NCBI RefSeq assembly: GCF_050436995.1
Contig: NC_134764.1
Span: 7,564,001 to 7,628,000 of the forward strand
Source: Anticarsia gemmatalis
Lineage: Eukaryota > Arthropoda > Insecta > Lepidoptera > Erebidae
DNA length: 64,000 bases
Direction: 5' to 3'
The first letter of the stretch is position 1. Every line of letters starts with the position of its first letter. Positions 47,375-57,891 of the stretch are shown piece by piece. A model generated the notes under the pieces. That model ran no database searches and was not told the origin of the DNA. It worked only from the letters and a program-made list of their open reading frames with translations. Both the position numbers and the translations under genes were made by a program.

Positions 47375-50300
47375 TCACATAATACTAGAGTCTTGTCGCA
47401 CAATTAAAACTTCTTTTTGTAGGTTGCCGGAACCTATTTTGCAGTTTGACATCACTTGTAAACCCTCCACTCTGAAAATAAAAATTATCTATTTAATAAA
47501 ACGTTTTTGGTTCGATTGATACGCCTTAGCCTGTTAAAACAATTATAATACAAAAGCAATTATATTAGGCCAGGAGTTGTCCTCGTCGTCAAAAGTATAG
47601 CCCCCATTCATAATAATATATAAAGTTATGAAAGGCTTATAAAGAGTTTTGTTTCTTTCACTCCTAAGCGAAATGAAAAAGAGAAAACATATTGTAGTAG
47701 CTTTTTAGCTGAAATAGGTTTATAGTGTGTTTATGAATAAGAGGGTTACAGTAAGTGAAACTTACTCAGCCTGTTTGGTGGTATGTCCACTGTCCACTTC
47801 GCATCGTATACTCTGTTCTGTGCACTCTGAGATGACGGTGTTGTTTAGCTCCACGTGGGACCCGGAGTACATCTGTATACCGACGCCGCAGTTCCTTATC
47901 GTACAGTTTCTTAGTTCCACCTGTAATACATAATCATTGATTAAAACTTACAGATTAGTTGCTACCGGAATTCTACCAGGAGCACGCAGAATAAAGAAAA
48001 GAATACAGCAAACTTTTCTCTGAAATGATGATGATGAGATGAATAATGAGAAAATGTCATCAGACATAATTTCTCACGCCACAATCTCAACAACAACCAA
48101 AGTATTGCTATATGTCTAAACCAAAACTGGATTAATAGCTGGCAATAAAAGTAAAATTTAAAAAATGTTGCTAGCTTATTTGCAGTGTACTTAATAGATC
48201 TGAATTCCAATAATGCCATTTCTGGGCCTGGAAGTGTTTCAAGTTTTAGATAAAACTAGCTGACCCGCGCAACTTCGCTTGCGTCACCTAAGAGAATGGG
48301 ACAAAATCTTCCCCGTTTTTGTAACATTTTTCGTTGCTACTCCGCTCCTCATGACCGTAGCGTGATGTTATATAGCCTATAGCCTTCCTCGATAAATGGG
48401 CTATCTAACACTGAAATAATTTTTCAAATCGGACCAGTAGTTCCTGAGATTAGCGCGTTCAAACAAACAAACAAACAAACAAACAAACAAACTCTTCAGC
48501 TTTATTATATTAGTATAGATAATAATAGCAACCCTGAGTTTGATGAATGTCATGTATGTTATAGCAATTTGTATTTATTTATATTTTACCTGAGCGCCTT
48601 TATGAACAACAATGCCTGAGTAGAAATTGTCAAATGTGGTGTCTTCTATGAGAATCTTCGCCCCTGACATCGCCACAATACCTTGCGCGAAGTCACACTG
48701 AAATAAACAGTACTTATTGTAATAATATTAAAAAAATATGCGGCTTTGCTAGATATTAGTTCGGATTAGGGGTGTTGCGGATATTCATATCCACAAACGC
48801 GGAACTTCCGCATAAGTTCAGACATCCGTTTTGAATTAAAGTACGCCTCGGCATCCGCATCCGCGATTTTCTAAAAATCTTTATCCGCAACACTCTCTTT
48901 GTGTGCGAGTCCGACTTGCATTTGGTTTGTTTTTCCTTTCAGACTAATGTTAAATATTTGAAGAAATTCCCTTCGATAGCCCGAACCTTTTTCCACTATA
49001 TAAAAATTATATACAATCTCAATTATTTTTCCGTATTTACTGACCTGTGAACTATTACAATCATCGCGTATCGTGCACCCAGCGATGTGTAACGTGCCGG
49101 CTCGCATCACGAGCACGGTGTTGACGTCGGCGCAGTGCAGGGTCAGCTCGCGCAGTCTGCACTCTTCACTCAACATGAGCAGGCAGGAGCGCATGTCTGA
49201 TGCTTTGAGAGTTGCGCCTGGAATATAGAGCGGGCTTAGGATCAGATATAGTTCGTGTATTAAATGAATTGAGTTGTTAATCAGCAGCAGTCTTTCGCCA
49301 AGAAACGTCTAACTAAAAACAAACTAGATTCATGTTGTGTCTTTTGCGTCATATGAGTCACTTCGACGATATGTATGTTCATAGAGGCGAAACAGGAGCA
49401 CAAAACAGTGTTTTTTTTTCTCACTTTACAATTGTTTTTTTTTTTAATGATCAGAAATTAGCTTAATATTTGCATTTAGGTAAGAATTCATAGCGAACGC
49501 ATGCATGTACGTGTAGGTTTGAATCACACGTTTATCAAGTTACAAATTACACTAACACAAAGTTTCATACTCACCATTAAAACTACACACGTTGATCTGG
49601 GAGAGCGGTACTTCAGGCACTTCATACTCTTTACTGCATACAAGTAGTTCTTGAGGCTCCAACGCTAAGGCTTCTTCAGCTGACGTCATGAGCGTCAGTG
49701 TGTAGTCGCTCGTCACGTGCGCGGTGAGGAACTGAGACATCGCTGAGAATTCCTGGATAGATCCACCTTGCCAGAGGGCTACTACCTGCAAGTTATTGAG
49801 TTCAAAAAATAAAAAGCCTGCTCAAGTGGTTGAGAATGCCCATCTGAGGCAAAACGCAAAGAAGCCTGTAATATTGCGGTCAGAGATTTTACTATGAGAG
49901 GCTGCAGTACCTGTCTGGACGCGGCTAATGATTTATCAAGTTGTGTAAGTTGTGTTTCAAGGAAAATAAAACATTGTAAGGACAAAATTGGCGTTTACAG
50001 TTGTAGAAGGAATGCAATATGAAGGAAGTCTAAGTCCCCAACCTGCACTTGCCCAAGGTGGTGGACGAGCGCCAAATACGGGCATTACGTTCTACCATCA
50101 TTCTGGAAGAGAAGGATCTTCTCTAAGATTCTTCACCTTAATATTAAATTACTTACGTTCTTTTTACTGCGATTCTTCTGCCATTTGTTTCTGGCTTTGA
50201 CTAGATACTGTTCTCTGATGAGAGAGTTTTCATACAACGTCCACTTGGACATAAGACCGTCGAGCCGCGCGTTCATTTCCGCGCATAGAGATATGTAGTT

Positions 50301-52240
50301 CGGTGGTAGGAGCGAATCTGAAAACATACTTCATTAGAATATGTGAAAATCGGTAACTTACTCCACCTGGTCTCCACAGCAAACAAAAAAGCTCAGTTTT
50401 AAGGCAAAGTATAACATCTTTGTAATGGTGGGTCCTAATTTAATTGTATTATACATAATGTACCCTGTATTATAGCATATGTCAGCATTATAATTCTGAC
50501 ATTTCTGGCATAAAGAATTTGTGTGAACCTTAAATATTTCTTTCAGGTCTAGCTTAGACTTTACCTATAAATGTGATCACAGGAGTCAGCTTAAAAACTG
50601 TGCATCCTTACCATCATCATTGGCCAGATCTCCTTCACACAGCGAAGAGTCCAGTTGCTTAAGTTTCTCATGAGCATCTATAGCACTGTTCCTCAACAAG
50701 GTAATAGACCTGGCAACACAGTGTGGTATAGTACCATTGTGCATGTCTGACCAGAGCTGCATGCGCTCCTCTATTGTGTTCGGGAGGAGGACTTTGTCAT
50801 CTGCATCGTCCCATGGCATCCAGATGTCGTTGTAGTAAAACCTGGAAGTTACAAGTTAAATTAAACTTTTGTGGCGCGCTTGGTAGTGTATGCGACTATC
50901 ACGCAAAGGTCTCGGGTACAGAATACCGAGTCGGAAGGTATTACTGAATTTTACTGTAAAAAAATCTCAGCGATTGCCTAGAATTAGTAATATGAGGATG
51001 TTAATCTCCCTGTTTCGGACGGCACCTAAAGCCGTCGGTCATGTAGGTAAGGCGTTAGAGCTCTCGCCAATCGGTTATCCATCCCACTGCACTATGAGTG
51101 ATGGAAAAAAGAGTGTTCCTATGCATTGGACACAAAAATACACTTCGACACAATCAACTTCTGCACTGTTAGCTAGTTTTGATGATACTGGCCGAATATT
51201 TCTTTATGTGATTTCTAACTTTGTTTCAAGCAATAGTCATCTTTAAAAAAGAGTAATAAAAGTAGTATAGAAGTAATTACCTTAACAGATCAATAAACTC
51301 CGCAGTAGTAGCAACATTGATACACAGCTCTCTCTGCTTCATCGTCGGCCAGAGCTCTATCAACGGCACATCTACTACATTCTCTGGTAAAGATACTGTC
51401 TCATGCTGTACACTGAGAACGTCCACACATGCCGATAAGTTCTCAAAGTCGACAGATGTCACAGTGATGTACGCTATGCAGGGGAATCTCACTTCTGTAA
51501 ATGGAGAAAATATTTTAGTATTTCATTTTACTGACAACATACATAGACAAAAGAAAACTTGTTCTACCTCAAAGAATAGGAGAGGTGTATGAAGATACAT
51601 CTATGCTGTCCAATTTAAAATGTTAGTCCTATGAAACAAAGAGGAAGCCATACCATTTTGTCCATTTACACTGGGTATATTATAAGCTACTATTGAAAAA
51701 TATTCTAAATTAAAACCAAACCACAAATAGAAAATAATTTCTCATTAATGTTTATGTTTCATTTTGTAAGTTGTATCCAAACAAATCTGGTAGTAACATA
51801 ACAATTATTTTCTTGAAAATTATGTTGAGTATTTATGTTTTCATAATTGTTTTCAAACAATTATTATTAACTTTAACTTCTCAACAATTATCATCTTTTC
51901 TTATCTTAAAAGTTCAGTGGCTGTATCAAATTAAATATAGGTTACATAAACTGTCTAGCACTTCCTTAGTAGTTATATTAGCTAACAAGTCACATAGTTG
52001 ACCAAAAAAGTACTATTCCTCTTCTATAATAGTAATATTGTAATTCTAAACATACTCACCAAACTTTTTGCAGAACTCTTTAGACAGTTTCCACAGAGCA
52101 TCCCATCCAACTGGCTCTACTAGCAACTCTGCCTGCATGGTCCATTGTTCTCTAGCTGTACCCCGCCCTGAGCTGAACACCCTCAACAACTCCTGTTGGA
52201 TTTCAGCGTCGCTGCGAGAAAACGTGTACACTGTCGGCAT
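47375..52240 (-). CDS. nesd: SHCBP1 / nessun dorma orthologue
   Basis: Nine coding exons join to 509 residues: 52060-52240, 51281-51494, 50612-50841, 50157-50317, 49575-49785, 49045-49217, 48590-48697, 47766-47920 and 47375-47471. The ATG opens its exon directly after a splice acceptor. A non-coding first exon with a GTATGT donor at 52640 probably lies upstream. The family signature FYYNDIWMPWDDADD (residues 132-146, compare FYYRNIWRPWDEEEED of human SHCBP1) is clear. The C-terminal half has repeated short beta-strand units (CTIRDDC, VELRNCTIRNCGVGIQM) of the right-handed beta-helix type. In Drosophila, nesd works with centralspindlin in germline cytokinesis and ring-canal formation; SHCBP1 acts at the midbody. 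The role here is inferred from family. Confidence 0.88.
47600..47746. mobile_element. MITE, ACCCTCTTA family, copy 2
   Basis: Reverse complement of the 39299 element across most of its length (for example TTATAAAGAGTTTTGTTTCT), in the nesd intron before the last exon. Confidence 0.6.
48255..48519 (-). mobile_element. Lep1-type Helitron, reverse orientation
   Basis: It runs from ACTAGCTGACCCGCGCAACT to TATATTAGTATAGAT with nine GTTT units (as AAAC). Both ends are intact. It lies in a nesd intron. Confidence 0.83.
50874..51115 (+). repeat. tRNA-derived SINE, second family
   Basis: GCGCGCTTGGTAGTGTATGC resembles a tRNA A-box start and GGTCTCGGGTACAG a degenerate B box. The body contains CTGTTTCGGACGGCACCT and CCGTCGGTCATGTAGG. 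It lies in a nesd intron, opposite to the gene. Confidence 0.6.
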
Positions 52241-53485
52241 CTGAAATGAAAACATTCTTAATTTTTTGTATTTTTCTTCAAAATAGTAGCTTACTAAGTG
52301 TTAGTGCAGCTTGTTTCTTAAGTTTTAAGTGGACTGATTTGTATTATACGTATAGGTTTAATATAATTGTTTGCGGGGACTTGTAATCCTGAAGAAGTAA
52401 ACTTTCATTAAATCTTTTTCACTGTTTATACCTTTTTGTAACAGCTTCGTTTTGCGACTTATTAAGTTAATAATACTGTTAATACTAATCCTGTGTCTAG
52501 TATTGAAAATAAAAGGTTATTTTCAACGAGTATTGTTTCAAAACACGGTCGTTAAAAAATGTTGTTATTATGAGTCATCTGCCAGCCACGAAAATACGTT
52601 TTATGTCCAAGAAAAACAATACTTTTAAGCAGTACATACCTTGCAGCAACTTTTTGCGTATTTCTAATGAATTATCAATGATAATAATACTAAATAAATA
52701 ATTAATTGACTTTGCTTGTAACAAAACCGCTAACAGAAAACAAATTCAAACTAGACTTTTGACGTCTGCTGAGATTTGAAATTTGAAGTGACGTTTCTCG
52801 CCAGATACGGTTACACGCAGAAGATTAGGACCAATATAAGTATTTACCAAGAACCTAATATAGTATTTATTAGTATTTTTTGTCCATAATTTATTTCTAA
52901 TATGCTGCGTAATTTATTTCTTATATATTATGTGCTATTTTTACAGTTTGATGGTATGAAACATTCTATCATAAAGCCTTAAGGCGAACACAATATTATT
53001 ATGTTTTGCTAAAAATACATTTAAAGGAACGAAACGTTTCAGAGCGTTCCATTATATGATTTTGATAAAATTTTAATTACGGAAAACTGTATTTATTTAA
53101 CTTTAATGTCTTTCTGTATAAAAAAAAGTATAAACCTTATCACTTCACCTCTCATCGTGCGTAATGCGTAACGTTGTACCACTACCAACTTACTATATAA
53201 TATTTTTAAAGTCCTATAAAATTAACATGTCGTAATAAATAAGGAAACTCACATAAATCGTAAGAATACGCAACAGATTTAATTGTCCAGGTCACGGTTA
53301 TGCATTATCCTTCTGGTCAGCTGTCGTTATCCTCAAGATTAAATAAATGAATAATTGTTAAGATACCGGTAACAATTACACAATCAGTGTAGAGTACTGT
53401 ACCGTAATAACAATGACAAAGCTGATAAGTACTTACATACGTGAGCTCATTTACGCTTAAAGTTGCGCTAGGTACATTTTACTTA

Positions 53486-54009
53486 TTGGGCGTGAGGTTT
53501 CAACGCAATGTCACCATTGCTTAGATGACATGGATTCTGCTCAGCACACACTACAAGTGTGTCCTGCATGGGAATGGGAAAGGCAAAACTTAAAGGAACA
53601 AACAAGTCAAAACTTGTCTCTACCAGCAGTAGTGTCGTCCATGTTAGCAGATAAATCTGCGTGGAGGGCAATGGTTTCATTCTGCGAAATTGTTATGAAG
53701 AAAAAAGAAGATGCTGAGAGGGAAAGGGAAAGATCTGATCCCACTCGTAGGCGTCGACGTCGACCGGTATGATGGTTGATTGTCAGCTGATGTTGGCTTT
53801 TTAACGGCGTGTGGTGATTGATTTCACAAGAGGTGTGCTTTTCAGCAAGGTACATAGGAAAACTTTGGATAGCATTCAGCGGTACCAAAGTTTCCCTGAT
53901 TAGTGCCGTTGGCTGGTCGAGGGTGGTTTTAGTCGGTAGGAATCCGACATAACACGACTTTCAGTACCTGTGAAAGTCGGGTATCTTACAGAAGATTTCC
54001 CCCTCGTTA

Positions 54010-54049
<40 letters not shown>
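53486..54049 (+). mobile_element. R1-like non-LTR retrotransposon, 5'-truncated, with poly(A)
   Basis: An open frame from the first bases encodes the reverse-transcriptase C-terminus. It shows a CHHC knuckle, QHTLQVCPAW, LSLPAVV and a final arginine-rich run, ending with a stop near 53772. A 3' UTR leads to 38 adenines (54012-54049). The insertion is bracketed by a perfect 15-bp duplication, GGTACATTTTACTTA, at 53471-53485 and 54050-54064. This is target-primed insertion of a truncated copy, apparently recent because the duplication and poly(A) tract are unspoiled. Confidence 0.88.
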
Positions 54050-54051
<2 letters not shown>

Positions 54052-54425
54052 TACATTTTACTTAAATGCGTTATGTTTTATATTACTTCTGAAATGTATA
54101 AAAAAATCTTAACCTTATTTAAATAGTAGTTACTTTAAAGGTGGCCAACTTCGAGGGGAAACTATTTTAGTATTGTTTTGATTATACTATCATATTATTC
54201 ACAAAAGGGTTTGCCGAGCAGATAATTTGAAATCAACGCAGTTGGAGTTACAAAAGCAAATCTATATGTTTTAACATAGGTTCACTGATTCAAGCACGTG
54301 GTACCAGCGGCGATAAATATTTTTCTTGAAAAAAATCACGACCTACTGGATCGAATTTTTCAACTCGACCCAGCAGTTCTTAAGATGAGCGCGCTCAAAC
54401 AAACAGACTCTTCAGCTTTATAATA

Positions 54426-55993
54426 CACTCAGCGGCAGAAAAAGTGGCCCAAAGCAAAACTACGATAAAACTTTTTAGAATATCAATATATGGTTACTAT
54501 TTTGGCTATAACTATTAGTTAAACAGTTTATACACAAGTTTAGTTACAATTTACACTAAATAGTCGTAATTTTTAATCAAAAATGGGAAAAATTAAAAAA
54601 TACAGCTTTTCTCGAAATCGCTTACTGAAAGTTTTTGCAAAAACCTAATTCTGCACCAAAGAAAAAATCTAGTTTATACCGCGTGTTAACTCCTCTAGCA
54701 TTTATGGTGACCTGCATGCATTCTGGCATGCTTTGGAGGATGTTTTAATTACTTCTTGAAGAACTTTATCCCACACTCTGACTAGAGTGGTTCTTCGCTC
54801 ACCAAGTGATTCTGGTGGGTTGGGCAGTGCGCATACACTGTTTTTTAGCATGTGCCAGACATGTTCTATGGGGTTGATGTCTGGACTGTGAGCAGGCTAA
54901 GCCAGTTTTTGAATCCCGATATCAGCAAGGTGCGATTCCACAACGCGGGCGCTATGAGCGCGCGCATTAAACTGCATTAGACTTAATCCTCCCGACCAAT
55001 GAAATCCATAAGTGGTACAACATGGTCTTGGAAGATTTCTTCAATGTACCCGGCTGCTGTTAGGCGCTGATCTACGATGACAAGCTCCGTACGTGCCTCC
55101 AAACATACACCTCTCCATACCATAACAGACCTACCTTTGTAACTGACCGTCTGACGTGTTGTGTTGGGAAAAAACCGTCCTTAATGGCGTCTTTACACTC
55201 TCTCACGACCATTTGGTGCTCTTAATGCTACTCAGCACTCATCGGTTAACAAGAACTTGCTCCATTGGTCGATAGCCAATTCACATGTTTACGAGCAAAT
55301 CGTAATCGCGCAACTCGATGGTGTCTCTCGAGTTCTGGTACTCGGGTTGGTCTTCCTGCCTGTAAATTACGTTCTTTTATCCTTCGCCTCATGTTCCGTT
55401 CACTAAGAATGACTCCGCGTGCCGCTTGAAGCCTCTAGTGAATCTCAAACGCTGTCAGAAAGCGGTTTCTCAGCACCTAGAGGTTAACAAATCGGTCATC
55501 TCTTGCGGATGTACATCGTGTTCGTCCAATTCCTGGTCGCCGCGTGTAGAGACCAGTCTCACGATACCTCCTAATCGCAGACCTTAAAGTGGTACGCGAT
55601 ACATTGAAAAATGCAGCCACCTCTCAATGGTAATGGCCCTGATCGGACAACAAGACCACCTAAGCCACTTGTTCAGCAGTAAGTGGCATCTTCAAATCTT
55701 TTCTAAAATCTAAATAGACCAATAATCAATAAAAATCATAAAGAAAATCGTTTCCGTGCAGCAATATTTCAAAATACAGAATTCAACTGACCTCTCGAAT
55801 CAACACTGAATTCAGTTCTAACACACATTGTTAGAAAAAGTCATCCGTCACTTAAATTAATCTGAAATTCAACACTTCATAACACTAAACAGATCACTTC
55901 GCAACTACTTACAACAATATATCTTTCATATATTACTTAATTTGTTTACAAATTCACGATAAGCGCTTGGGCCACTTTTTCTGCCGCTGAGTG
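54426..55993 (-). mobile_element. Tc1-like DNA transposon, complete ends
   Basis: The ends CACTCAGCGGCAGAAAAAGT and its complement are inverted repeats of about 27 bp. TA is duplicated at 54424-54425 and 55994-55995. Total length is 1568 bp, within the usual Tc1 range. The transposase remnant runs on the minus strand. Confidence 0.9.
54702..55689 (-). pseudogene. Tc1-type transposase, inactivated
   Basis: The frame from an ATG at 55689 shows MPLTAEQVA, then stops and frame damage. Near the C-terminus HSPDINPIEHVWHMLKNSV is recognisable as the conserved Tc1 block around the last catalytic acidic residue, and the reading ends CRSP and a stop at 54702. At least three in-frame stops are seen, including one replacing the tryptophan usually found before PAHSPD. 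About 330 codons remain, close to the full family length. Confidence 0.85.
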
Positions 55994-57891
55994 TATATTA
56001 TTATTATTAGCATAGATTAATATGTTTTTTTAATGCAGTAGGTAGCTAAGTACTGGTGTATCATGAACTTATGTATCTAAACATCATTAACAGTAACGGA
56101 AACTTGCTGCAATATGCAGTAATTGTGTTCTGAGATTATTTTATTTAGATGTAATATTAACTGTGGTTAATCAACACTTAGAAAAGATAGGTACCTACAT
56201 TAAGGCAACGTTTCTATTTAGAAATTCTATCAGAAAACATCAAATAAAAACGGATTTCAGGAATTATGAATAGCTTTCAGTGTCATAAAGATTAAGCTGT
56301 TACTTTTTTGCCGTTTCTTCTTAGCAGCTAGCTTTTCCGAAACGGTAAAAAAAAAGATTTAACTATTTCAAATACTCTAACGAAGTTTACAAAAAGAAGG
56401 ATATTTTAGACATGAATACCTACATCAGTTATTTATTAAAAATTAAGTTAATTAAATAGTTTTTCAAGCATATTTCGGAGCCTCAGAAACCAACTAGCTA
56501 CCTATATCATATTTATGTAGGTGTAGGTGCAACGTAATTTCCGATCTTATTAGATTACGGTCCATGTGTAAAAATAATTGTTTAGGTACCTACGTCGAAG
56601 GGGAATTCCAATAGTCAATTTGTATTATTATACCAGTTAAATAACTGCATATTACAATGTATTTCCTTCATTAGTACTTATATTGGTATTCTTAACTAAT
56701 GGAAGACACTGAGAGACTTTTTCACTATGAAACGTTTTGAAAATATTGATCTTCGTACTCTATTACGTATTTGGAAGATAAATAATAATATGTAGGACCT
56801 TCTTAATTACCTATTGCAGGTACACTATTTACCGTTGCCGACTAAACTGCTCAACTTGGGCCACGAAAAAGGGGGCATCCCTATTAAGCCGCTTAGGGAA
56901 TGATATTTTAAAATAATGTTTGATAAATTGTTGTTCGCGACTTCGTCCACGCTAAAGGTTTTCCAGGTAGAAAGTACTGAGCCTATGTACCTATCTAGGT
57001 TAAAAATGGTGTAAGATCTTGGATTGTCAAAGCCCATTCGTTACTTCTGCGTGAAAGAGCAACGAAATACACACATTTATACAAGGGTTATAATTGCAGC
57101 TATCAAAATGTTTAAATCTATGAAAAATTGTACAGTAGTTTAGCAGTGAGTTAAAGTTTTAAATTTTTACTAATCATATTATTAACACCTCCAGCAGAAT
57201 AAAGATGTGCGATAAACAAATCTATTACTAGTCAAAGGATATAACGACAGATAAGGCTAATTTTATTAACTCTATCTAGAAGTCCTTAAATTCATGATCA
57301 AACACAGTAATGTGGAAATCTAACGTTTTACCTTATAAAACTAGCATACTGAGTGATATACGCATTATTTGAAGCGACTCTGTGCTTACATTACAACGGT
57401 AAGGACTTGTCACTCAACTCAGTGTGTTTGAGTATCTAGAGCAGTGAAGAACGAGTAATCTTGTGACAAAGGATTATAAGTGTTTGTTGAATATTTTTTC
57501 TTATATGAATATCAAATTGGTGGATATATTGCCTAAATTAGTGGGTAAATAAACAATTGGTGTGTTGGAAAAGGAACTGTTAATTAGTAAGTTGATGACC
57601 ATTTACAAGTTATTGCTAGTTAAGCTATTTCTCTACTTCGCGAAAGGAATATTTCTTAAGATTTTAAACAACAAGACTATCAGTCTAAGGTTATGTGCCT
57701 GAGTAAAATATGAAGAATAAAAACATAGGAAACGTTATTAAAATGGTATTTCAATAGCCTACATAAAGTCCGATACCAAACAGTATTCCCCTTATTTAAA
57801 TTAACACTTTAAGAAAAGTCCAATTATTACTAATTCATTAAATATCAAAACCTATTAAATATCATAATATTTTTTGTTTCTTTCAGAAACC

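Larger units (their letters stand above)
54345..56015 (-). mobile_element. Lep1-type Helitron remnant, split by a Tc1 insertion
   Basis: Left of the Tc1 element, 54345-54425 reads as the 5' part of the Helitron in reverse (AAACAAACAGACTCTTCAGC, then TTTATAATA). Right of it, 55994 onward reads ATTAGCATAGAT, the remaining 5' terminus. Joining the two sides across a TA recovers the Helitron end. Confidence 0.75.
52641..57891. other. Divergent intergenic between nesd and the P450
   Basis: It holds the retroelement at 53486, the Helitron remnant with the nested Tc1 element (54345-56015) and AT-rich sequence. A non-coding exon of the P450 must lie in it, since a splice acceptor precedes the P450 ATG by five bases. 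I could not place that exon with confidence. Confidence 0.55.

Noticed and set aside
52046..52255. nesd start five codons upstream (MFSFQM...)
   Set aside because: Those codons lie in the intron; a clear acceptor (TTTCAG) immediately precedes the ATG at 52240.
57874..57891. P450 start upstream of 57892 in the same frame
   Set aside because: The upstream bases are a polypyrimidine tract and splice acceptor, with a non-ATG first codon.
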